Shown here in pieces: positions 55,249 to 64,000 of a stretch of 64,000 bases of DNA. Position 1 is the stretch's first letter, and each line of letters starts with the position of its first letter. The notes beneath the pieces are model-generated. The model made no database searches and had not been told where the DNA came from. It saw only the letters and a list, made by a program, of their open reading frames with translations. The stretch is from Romanomermis culicivorax (Eukaryota; Nematoda; Enoplea; Mermithida; Mermithidae), in contig CAWUHX010000080.1 of the NCBI GenBank assembly GCA_963922205.1, positions 752,814 through 816,813 of the forward strand, in the 5' to 3' direction. Made by a program: the position numbers and the translations under genes.

Positions 55249-57785
55249 GTTTAACGCAAAAGGTCAATGTGACTTCTTATTTATCCTCAGTAGAAAGAAG
55301 CAGATGTGGCACTAGGTAACGGATCTGGCACCGACCCATTTTCTAGCTCTATTATCTTTTCTTTTACGTGGGTTTAGAGATATACGGTGAGTTGGCCGTA
55401 GTCACACATATGAACAATGACCCTATTGTCCGAAAACCAATCAAAATACGGGCAGCCATGACACTTGCCACGCCACAAGTCGTATATAAGTGGCAGGTTT
55501 CGTTAAAATGTATCATCCCGTTTAATTAGTTAGGTGTTGGTTCTTTGTCCTGTGTCTGGACTCGGTGCCTTGTTCTGGTGATATGCTGCTTCGTTCGATC
55601 TTCATATCACAGTTCTTGACACTGAATCCCGATATTTTGGGCTCGTCGTCATATTGCCACCATTAACGAACAGTTTTCTGTTGTGCATGTCTGCCACGGT
55701 CATGTGGTTCTCTCAAAATATGGCATCACCGGATTAATATGCATAGTGGAACAGATGTTCTGTACTTTCGACGTTTTACCCACAACACTTTTCGACCGCC
55801 ATGAGCATAGGTGCCGTTGGCTGTGGATGTACCGTGCACTCAATTTGCCTATATCGCAGGCCTTCGTCACCTATTTTCGTGAGAGGTCAATTGGAGGTAC
55901 ACCGAAAACTTCGGTCGATGCTCCTTCGATCCTGAGTGTGTGCCTCTGGTCGTGTTCAAATGTTGAAGTTTAATGACTACAGACATACTCAGCATTGTGG
56001 GATGCAAAATAGTTGCGAACGATTCATCTCCAGAAAAGTCTACTGTCGTTTCTACAGTATTTGTGTAGAAAATTAAAGGATTTTAACGAAAAAAAAAGAT
56101 TGCAATAACATTCTGCGAAATAGATGACATACCGCCGTTGGAAGTCATAAAGATCTACTTGACTTATGAACATGAAATTTCCGATGGTAAAAAAAGGCGC
56201 ATTACTTCTTTGCACTGAAAGTGAAATTTTCGTCTGGAATTTCGGAATCAAATGCGCGAGAATCAAAAAAATCTTGATTTACAGAAAAATCCGTATCAAA
56301 TAACAATAATTCAAATACGTGAATTTAAAATCAAATAGGCAAATATAATGAAGCATCTGTGCGAAAAAAATTTCTGAGTGCGAAAAAAATTCCTGAAGCG
56401 TCTTACGAGTTTGATAGAGAAGAATATTGAAGCCCAATAGTGTCTGGAGAAGGTTCCGTTCGAACAAATACAACCTGGATGAAATTTTGAACAGTTTGAA
56501 GAATGCTCCAGATGTAGACTAATCAAGTTAATTAGGCAATATTGTACTGGAACTATCGTCTTGTCCACTTTCAATCGTATCTTTCATCAGTCGTCCGAAA
56601 AATTCTGCTAATGTTTTGAAATATCAAAAATAAGTTTTCTGCTAATGTTTTGAAACATCAAAAATAAAAAATAGGAACTTCAAAATATTATTTTGTACAA
56701 GACACGAATATAATGTCAACCATAGTATGTTTCACATAAAGTCTTTCAGTTGAGGAATGACAAAAATTGATGTCGTCGTCAAATCATTTATAAGAAGCTT
56801 TTGTGACATTTCTTTACCCCAAAAAATTGACAAAGATCATTTGAGTATGCTCACCAATTTTCGATCCTATTTGAAATGCCGTTTGACAAATTGAGAAATT
56901 TTGAAAATATACTTGTACTTTTCTACTTTTTCTACTTTTTATTTACAAAAATTTAAAGAAAAACAGCCTATAGAACAATTTTTTTCTTTTTTCCTAACGC
57001 CAAACCTTCATAATTTATCATTTTTCACCTCGCACAGGGTAAAATGTTAGTAGATTCGGGAAATTCTCGTCCGAATTTCATAAAAAAGTGTGTGAACCTG
57101 ATTGATATTCATCGATTTCTGATAAGAATTTTGCAGCATTTTTGTTTCAGTAAGAAAAATCTTATATTTTAAATTTCTATTGGATTTTCAACAATTTTCA
57201 GAATGTTTATTATTCTTCACGTTGGAAGTTAATGTCACACAATGGATTGTTTCAGTGGAATGGCCATTTTAGAAATTTGAACCACTGACGAATTGATTTT
57301 TATACAAATTAGTGAACAAATTCAAGTTTCTCCTTCAATTTTCCGAAAAGCATGTTTCTGTGTTTTTAGCGAAAAATAGAAATTCAAAATGATATAGATT
57401 AAGATCCAAAGACTGCAGCTGAGAATGCTATCGACCAACCGATTTTTTGGGCGGAATTTTTTCAATGCTATTAGACATTATTACCTAAAACCTTCCTCAC
57501 CAATAATTGTGTTCTAACATAACCTACTGAAGTGAAATCACATAAATAAACCCTTTACAACTGTATGTATATAACATACCTAACGATGATGAATTTGTCG
57601 CCCTAATGAGCCGATCATCCTGATGGGTCTGGTAGCAGTTATGGGCCTGTCACAATAATGGGTCCTCCCCGTAGGGTCGGTGCCAGATCCGCTACCCTCT
57701 GCGCATCCACCACCAAGTGCACATCCGCTACTTTCTGCTGAGGTAAATAAGTAACATCTTACATTTACTTTTTGCGCACAATGAC
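55249..57785. repeat. Inverted repeat pair, possible 2.5-kb element
   Basis: About 55249-55335 and 57655-57785 are inverted relatives. They share GGATCTGGCACCGACCC, TATTTA(T/C)CTCAG(T/C)AGAAAG and (A/C)GCAAAA(A/G)GT blocks. A third copy of the inner words (GGCGGATGTGCAGTAGGTAG then CAGATCTG) is at 58605-58655. The space between holds the promoter-like site at 55437-55490 and an unassigned G+C-richer frame ending at 55973 (LPTTLFDRHEHRCRWLWMYR within it). Confidence 0.4.
55437..55490 (+). promoter_or_regulatory. CCAAT plus TATATAAG promoter-like site
   Basis: CCAATC at 55437-55442 and TATATAAG at 55483-55490, about 40 bp apart, followed by G+C-richer sequence. It could be a gene promoter or the promoter of a retroelement LTR. 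The downstream frames (short ATG frame near 55582, longer frame to 55973) are unassigned. Confidence 0.4.
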
Positions 57786-58921
57786 CTAGGCATGATTTCA
57801 TTATAGAATAACAGTATACATTTAGAAATTATTGAGATCATTTGATTTTTTACCAATTAGATGACACATGTATCGTGAAAATGAAATTTCATTGTTTAAA
57901 AATCGGGAAATATGCTCTTGCAACCGATGCGCATCAAAATTTTCAATTTGCCAAGTATTTTCAGAAGTAAACGCAAGAAATTGTGCTCTGCCAAATGCAT
58001 GTCACGAATCCCCAAATATATGTGTTGAACCCCGGTGAGATGCAGTGATTTGTTGTTCTTAGTCCTAGGGTTATCAAAATAATTTTTGATAGAAATGAAA
58101 CAATTGTCATGGATCCACGTTTGCTGAAAATATACAGTCCTTGGTCTACTTGGTAGGTATACTCAATAATTGTTTGTTTTATAGTTTTGAACTCAAAGTG
58201 ATAAAATATTTGAAAATAATCGAAAAAGTTTTTGAGAAAAATTAAGAAATAAAACGAAAACGATATTTGCATCACCAGGATTGGTACAAGTAAAGAATGA
58301 CAAACGTCCGTCTAGACTGACTGTTCTGTCACTCGAAGTGCTTGTGTAGTCACTCCAAAATTTTTTCACTCATTAGAATGTAGTTGCCTGGTCATCTTGA
58401 CTCATAAGTGACTTACCTTTCGATAGACTTTCTGGAGTATTATGTTTTTATCCATTCTTGCGGTTTCAAAAAAATAGCTAACAAAATATTTTTCACCGTG
58501 CAGAATCCCTACCCTATTCCATTTTGTTTTATTCTTTTGTCTTCGGAAAACCCTTATGAAAATAATATCAAAACTCTTTCCACATTTTTGCTGTCTAGTA
58601 GTGGATGTGACAATGGTGGCGGATGTGCAGTAGGTAGCAGATCTGCTACCCAATCGGTTTCTTCGGTTTGAAAACTCGTAACTTATGTTCGAAAAACTAG
58701 ATTTTCAACAGAGAAGTCGGAAGATTCTACTGATAATAGGAAAGAGTTGAGGATGAAGATACGACGAATAAAGAAAAAAGTATATGTATTGGCTGAATAT
58801 AACGGTACATCAAATTAACTTTGTATCAAACAAAGTAATATTCGTCGTCAGATGCAAAAATTTGACAGCAAAAATTCAACAACACGTGCCAGCTTTTAGC
58901 TTCGTTTAAATTTCGTCTTTT
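57786..58921. other. Region downstream of the cysteine-rich peptide gene
   Basis: AT-rich, with the dispersed repeat word at 58605-58655. No gene recognised. No AATAAA was identified right behind the peptide gene on the minus strand. Confidence 0.3.
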
Positions 58922-59224
58922 TCAAAAACACTGGCATGTCATGTTAGGTGGGCACCATGTGCTCCTGTCGCAATAGCCTCTGCACGGCACACATCGTCCA
59001 CCATTCCTTCTGTGCCGATGGATGCATAAACTGCGGCAGTCGCTAATCTTGCCGAAAGAACTCAGGTATTGGCCGGTGCGCCACAGACCACGTTCGACTG
59101 GGCCGTCGAATTTGTAGCCAAACAGTTGCGATTGTCCTTGTTTGTTGTCGTTGGCAGGGGCGGCTTGGATGGCGGTTAAAACAAGGAAGACGGCAACTAT
59201 GGCAAAGACTGCGTTTCTTTCCAT
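58922..59224 (-). CDS. Secreted eight-cysteine peptide precursor
   Basis: A 100-residue precursor. The N-terminus is a clear signal peptide (MERNAVFAIVAVFLVLTAIQ) with likely cleavage after AIQA. A linker of about 45 residues follows, and then a C-terminal cysteine domain with spacing C-x3-C-x10-C-x2-C-x3-C-x5-C-x5-C-x-C and a final Phe. Eight cysteines suggest four disulfides. The domain is basic and rich in Arg, His and Gly. Such peptides act outside the cell as antimicrobial, signalling or toxin-like molecules; the sequence does not say which, and I match it to no named family. The start is the ATG 15 bp after an acceptor (TTCTTTTATAG); in-frame ATGs farther upstream lie in the intron. TATA box and 5' UTR intron are listed separately. 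Confidence 0.75.
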   Translation of the reverse strand: MERNAVFAIVAVFLVLTAIQAAPANDNKQGQSQLFGYKFDGPVERGLWRTGQYLSSFGKISDCRSLCIHRHRRNGGRCVPCRGYCDRSTWCPPNMTCQCF

Positions 59225-59238
59225 TTTAGTTGATAATT

Positions 59239-59468
59239 CTATAAAAGAATCGAAGTTTAGGAAACTAGGAGGAAACATCAGATATCGTGTCATTTCCCAC
59301 AAATGCAGTATTTTTTCCGATATGACAAAAATTATTCAACTGAATGATGAAGCAGTATGTAAATCATTGCTAACGGCAAATATATTCTTCAAAAATCGAA
59401 ACAGTAGAATTGTTTTCGATTTGTTAGTCTTGATCATTTATAGAATAATTTCAAAGTTAGTCACATAC
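59239..59468 (-). other. 5' UTR intron of the cysteine-rich peptide gene
   Basis: Donor CAAG|GTATGT at 59468 and acceptor TTCTTTTATAG ending at 59239, 230 bp. It lies between the TATA box and the start codon at 59224. Both signals match consensus well. It is predicted, not proven. Confidence 0.55.
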
Positions 59469-59550
59469 CTTGAAGTCTTTAATAATATTTAAAATAGATC
59501 TCTTAGGGAAGCGATATGGATTCGAATAATTTGATCGACGATAATTTCGA

Positions 59551-59560
59551 CTTATATATA
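59551..59560 (-). promoter_or_regulatory. TATA box of the cysteine-rich peptide gene
   Basis: TATATATAAG on the minus strand, placing a start of transcription near 59525 and a first exon of about 55-60 bp before the donor at 59468. Confidence 0.55.
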
Positions 59561-59729
59561 CGCAAGTTGATTCATTAAATAAACAAACATTAATACTGAC
59601 TTCTTACGAGTGGTATAAAAACAACTTAAATTACGTGAGCTCGGCATTTTCTAGGACCAATCAAACAAAAAATGTCTCGTGTGATGCGTCGCATGATTCA
59701 TCCTTATCAGTTTCTTATCTTATTTCAAT

Positions 59730-60002
59730 ATGGGAATTCAAGTCAACATTCCACCCGTTTCTGGAAGAATTTTTAATCCGATACAACAAGAATTAATGGA
59801 TTCCAAATTTAGTTTCGCAATGGCATGGATTTCACAATATTTCACAGATTATTTTGTTAAAGCTTTTTTCAATGAAATAAGATTGTCATTGATTTCAAAT
59901 TACGCTCCAAAATGTTTAATTATCAAAAGTAAAAAGCGAACAACAAGAATTTCGATGGGAGCAAATGATAATTATAGTATATACATGCAATCGGAAAACT
60001 GA
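59730..60002 (+). CDS. Small hypothetical protein
   Basis: A 90-codon frame from a real ATG preceded by an acceptor-like run (TTTCTTATCTTATTTCAAT, with CAG slightly upstream). The product (MGIQVNIPPVSGRIFNPIQQ...) has a hydrophobic/aromatic middle and a basic end. It is divergent from the cysteine-rich peptide gene. No family recognised; it may be chance. Confidence 0.3.
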   Translation: MGIQVNIPPVSGRIFNPIQQELMDSKFSFAMAWISQYFTDYFVKAFFNEIRLSLISNYAPKCLIIKSKKRTTRISMGANDNYSIYMQSEN

Positions 60003-61048
60003 TATAAGAACCATAAATCGCCAGCCATATGTTGACTCCCTCAAGATTTTCCCAGTCCATGGTTTGTTAGCAGACTCCAAATACACAAGAAACGCAAGAC
60101 AGCCGATATCTGCTATCCTATATGCATGAAAATTTGTCTTTGTGACGTTTGCTCCTCTGGATAGAACTCGTCAAGATCTTTCTCACTTAATGAAATTAAA
60201 CGTTCAATTTCTATTCTCTGAAAATTACGATTCTCCGATCGTTGTTATTCTTCGACTTCAGTGATTTTCTGTATTGATTGCTCGATTGATTCCTTCCTTT
60301 GACTATGATTTGTTTTTTATAGTTCCCATTGTCAAATATGGTAAAGTATGAGGTCGGGTAAAACAACTTAATTAGCACATGAATGTAAATGATATTTCCC
60401 GGCGATCCCCGATTGTGTTACTAAAGTCACTGTCAATTTAGCCACTTTCTCGATACTACGGTCAATTTTTTCACTTCCCGTGACTTTTTCCGAAAAATGA
60501 AAAATCTTTTCAAGGAATGCCCGGTAAGCCGGATCGTCCGGAATTGGTTTCAGAAGCTGAACTTGAAAAAAAACTTGTGTTCCCGGGCCCTATTCTAGCC
60601 TGAGATATTCATATGATCATCAAAAAATCATCTTTTTAACATTTTACAGTGAAGAACTATTTTTTCCTAAAATCCCAAAAGGCGTTCTGCATTTAGGTCC
60701 TTACCATCACATTTAACACCAAAAACCGCTAATCCGTTCTAGTAGCCGCCAATTATGGGGGTAAAATCCGACCATTTTTGACACATTTTACACCACAGTA
60801 TACGCTACGACGGTATCCGAATCGTGCTATACTTTACGCTGTTGGATAGAGGAGATCGACTTACATAAGTTCCTTAATTTTCATCCCTTTATGTCTCTTG
60901 GTTAGCTAGAAAACAACCTTATAGTCAAGAGGGGGTATGCACCAAGTACAAACATATAGTGATAATTTTTGCTGAATCAATTGGCATGTTTTGCGTTGAT
61001 GGTTTTGAAAACAGAATTATAAATGCAATGTCAAAAGCAGAGTATACG
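60003..61048. other. No recognised feature
   Basis: Intergenic sequence left of the mariner element. Nothing supported. Confidence 0.3.
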
Positions 61049-62346
61049 AGGGGCGTTCATTTAATTCGTGCTAGACATAAAATATATAGTAAACGAAATC
61101 AATTCAAATTTTGAAATATATCGCTTTTTTCAACATATCCACCCTTCTCTTCAATGCATTTCTTCCAGCGCCCTGGCAACTTTTTCAGGCCTTCCTCGTA
61201 GAATTCCATGGGGGTCACCTTGACCCATTGGTCGACGGCCCATTGCAACTCTTTCAACGACCCAAAATGCCTTCCATGGAGCAGTTTTTTCAATTCGGAA
61301 AACAGGTGGTAATTGCTGGGTGCCAAATCTGGGGAACAGGCTGGATGTGGCAGCGATTCCCATCATAGCTCTGCTATAGTCGATTGCGTAAACTTAGCGG
61401 TATGGGGTCCGGGGTTGTCATGTTGCAGCAATGGTCACATGTGCAGCTTTCCGGGTTGTTTTTCTTTCAATGCCTTGCGCAGATCCATGAGTAACTTGGA
61501 CTAATACTGAGCATTGATAGTGGTGCCACGCTCCAGATAATCAATTAGTATGATGCCTTCGCAATCCCAGAATACAGTGACCATGACCTTGCCGACTGAT
61601 GGGGTGCTTTTGGCCTTAACTGGTGCCCCTTCATCTTTTCGCCGCCACTGCATGGATTGAGCTTTGGTCTCCGGGTTGTAGTAAGGTAACGGGGTTTCAT
61701 CCACGGTGATCAATCGCCTATAAAAATCTTCTTGCTCCACTGCATGGATCTCCAACAGCAACTTGCACATGTCGACCCGGTTCTTCTTTATTTCGGCTCC
61801 CAACAGTCTAGGCACCCAGCACGCACAAACCTTACTCAGAAACAGGTTTTCATGCAAAATTTTATGAATGCTACCGGTGCTGATGCCTACTTCAGTGACG
61901 ATTTCTTGAACAGTCACATGACGGTCTTCCATTACCATTTCCTCAACTGCAGCCACATTTTTGGCTGAAGATGCAGTGACAGGCTGCCCAGGTCTCTGGT
62001 CCTCTTCCAATGATTCCCGCCCCTCACGGAAACGTCGGATCCATTTGCTAACTGTTGTCTGGCCAAGCCCAGAGTCCCCATACACTGTTTGTAGACGATG
62101 AGCGATGTCTGACGCCCAACAACCCTCTTTCCATAAAAAGAAAATTATCGATTGTTGGTTTTTGCAACTTTTTTCCATTTTTATAAAAGTATGTAAATTT
62201 TAATAAATTGCTGAAACACGAAAAATTGGATTAGTGCTTTAATTTCCATATCATCGGATAAAGAAATGAAAGAGCTTTCAGAAAAGCTATAATAATCATA
62301 ACAAGTTTACACTGAAAAAAATTTATTCAATTAAATGAACGCCCCT
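61049..62346 (-). mobile_element. Mariner-type transposon, 1.3 kb, decayed
   Basis: Perfect 18-bp inverted ends AGGGGCGTTCATTTAATT at 61049-61066 and 62329-62346, a typical mariner length, and a transposase remnant between them on the minus strand. TA dinucleotides lie close to both ends (61045-61046 and 62346-62347), as expected for TA insertion. The exact edge is uncertain by two or three bases. Confidence 0.88.
61099..62178 (-). pseudogene. Mariner transposase, inactive
   Basis: The N-terminal helix-turn-helix region includes GLGQTTVSKWIRRFREGRES, and a second one follows (TVQEIVTEVGISTGSIHKIL). The catalytic core has the first Asp in VDETPLPYYNPETKAQSMQW and the second in QHDNPGPHTAK. 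The third catalytic Asp of the D,D34D pattern sits in the APSDYHLF motif, which here reads APSNYHLF, so the site is lost. Three in-frame stops also interrupt the core: one after GTTINAQY (61501-61503), one before the HDN motif and one about 18 codons after it. The element cannot move by itself. Confidence 0.9.
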
Positions 62347-63905
62347 AAAACCAGGAAGCAAATTTGTATTTTTGTTACTTGTGGCTGGCTCAACTAACCA
62401 CCAGAGGCTGATGCTTCTCATTTGTGTGACCAAGTTAACGTTATGAAAGTATGTTGATGTTGATTATGCTCCCACGTTATAACCACAGATGGGTTTCTCA
62501 ACGTTACTGTACTTACTTAAAATCAAGTTGACTCGTGATTAAATTTTTGAATTTTGGGTATATAGAAGAGGCTGAAACTGGATAGTAGCATGTTTAAAAC
62601 AATATACATCCGTAAAAAATGTTTAGTTACGTAACAGTTGGGCTCTCTGAATAATTTAAGTTAAAATCTATCGAATTTAGTTCCTAAATACTGTATGCAA
62701 GAAGTTCTATCACATCTCTGTGAACACTTTAACATCAGCTATTTTTTTTTCAAATTCTTTACAGGTTTTGCATTCTGATCCTTCCAAAGACAAAAATTTC
62801 TTCCCACTTTCAGCACTCCGAGAATATGTAAGCAATCTGAACAAAGTGAAAAACAGTGGTGACACAAATTGATTTCTCACACGAAGCATGAGGATTACCG
62901 ATTTATCACATTATGATAACTATTGCAGAGTGAAAAACAAAAGATTATCAATAAGTGATGATATCAATCCAATAACAAAAGTAGGTTGATATGATTTGCC
63001 ATCATTCATCATTGACTTATAAGCAGCATGACATCCACAGTGAAAAAAATCTTTGCTGAAGTACCATTAGAAAGATTAGCCATAGTCAAGTAAACCATTG
63101 TCAATTTGGCTGTAGCCAACTTGGTCATAGTTCACCTACAAAACAGTGGTCATTCAAAGCTACAGTCATTTTAGCCGGTCAGTTTGAATTGGAAATCGGT
63201 CCCAGAAATCTCTTGAGAGAAAAATTCACACTTTTTTAAACGACTATGCTTTTCATCTTCACCTGTTTTGGGGTCAATGAGAAGTAGTCCTTTTTTGTAC
63301 TTGTAAATTCTGTCATACGATACAAGAATTGCAATCTCATAGAACGAATAAGTATTCTACCACATCAAGAAATTCTTTAAAAAATTTTTCATTCTCAGTC
63401 AAACTATTTCTTGAATAATATGTGGTACCGTATTTATGATAAGTCAGTAGTCAATTATTTATGAAAGTGATTCCTGAGCATCACAATTATTTTCCTGTAT
63501 AGAGTGCGGAAATTTTGAATCTAGAAGCTTCACATGTTTTGAGTGTTTCTTTGTTGGAAATCTAGGAAGGATTGTGCAAAGTAGAAAGTACTGATGCCGA
63601 AATTTTGCTTATCATAACATTAGATCAGAAAGAAAACCCAGACTGTAAATGCTACCTCGCTCTTTGTCGTCCTCGGCGCCACCTGAAGTTTCTACGGTGT
63701 CTATCCTATGAAACTATGAAGATAGACCATCGAAAAAAGATTAAGGTGTTTGGAAGGAAGCTCGAAATAATGCGGAGGATCTAATTTCGAATGTCACGTC
63801 AAGTTTCTTTGTGAAAATCATATAGAAAACGGAAAATTAAATTGATTACTGGCAGAATCGAGCCACGCTAGACTAAATCTAAATGCTGATTAGGTTCGGC
63901 TTTGC
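62347..63905. other. No gene recognised
   Basis: A plus-strand frame at 63569-63784, after an acceptor-like TTGGAAATCTAG, has gene-like charge (LIITLDQKENPDCKCYLALC) but no recognised family and no ATG at its start. Confidence 0.25.
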
Positions 63906-63914
63906 TATATAAAA
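63906..63914 (+). promoter_or_regulatory. TATA-like site near the right edge
   Basis: TATATAAAA followed by G+C-richer sequence and an ATG near 63939. It may be the start of a plus-strand gene whose coding part lies beyond the window. Confidence 0.35.
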
Positions 63915-64000
63915 TGGTCGTGAGGCGAGATTGCAAAATGATACACTATTTTTTGCTTCCCAACTGATCGAGCTCTCGATTAACTCCAGCTTGAAGCCCA

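Noticed and set aside
57580..57801. Glycine/cysteine-rich minus-strand frame
   Set aside because: It falls on the dispersed GGATGTG/GGATCTG repeat; the composition comes from the repeat.

Overview
The window looks like eukaryotic, AT-rich, repeat-rich animal DNA, most likely from a nematode. It holds a seven-transmembrane receptor of the nematode Sra/Srab type, a multi-exon purple acid phosphatase with canonical GT-AG introns, a small secreted cysteine-rich peptide gene, and many transposable elements in different states of decay. The nematode call rests mainly on the receptor and on splice-acceptor-like sequence just upstream of start codons, so it is an inference. I found no prokaryotic operon, CRISPR array or intact tRNA/rRNA gene.

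Region by region: 1-2.6 kb has a broken BEL/Pao gag, a 100-N gap and a solo LTR. 3.1-8 kb is foldback and tandem repeats with one MITE-like element. 8.96-10.0 kb is the receptor gene, followed by two degenerate minisatellites (10.5-11.7 kb). 13.14-27.21 kb is one 14.07-kb composite element. It has two inverted arms of about 5.1 and 5.9 kb, each with gypsy-type protease, reverse transcriptase and integrase plus an LTR-like outer part. Between them lies a 3.1-kb centre with a zinc-finger gag and a membrane glycoprotein reading frame that runs in frame into a second retropepsin. The element ends in TGTCACACTAATGG inverted termini with ATAT on both sides.

27-38 kb has no recognisable gene. It holds several candidate short exons on both strands, a SINE-like sequence, a long pyrimidine microsatellite and a second solo LTR. 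38.8-53.7 kb is the purple acid phosphatase gene: five exons found, with the first coding exon(s) for the N-terminus not located. Its introns are filled with elements: a MITE nested in a minisatellite foldback, an inverted second copy of that MITE, a third solo LTR, another foldback, and a 2.7-kb GATC-dense inverted-repeat element that makes up two thirds of intron 4.

55-58.7 kb has dispersed inverted repeats and a TATA/CCAAT promoter-like site. 58.9-59.6 kb is a compact gene for a secreted eight-cysteine peptide with a TATA box and a 5' UTR intron. 61.05-62.35 kb is a dead mariner. A TATA-like site near the right edge may start a gene that continues outside the window.

The host genes show no functional link to one another. 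The most unusual structure is the composite element at 13-27 kb, particularly the membrane-glycoprotein/retropepsin frame lying between gag and pol.
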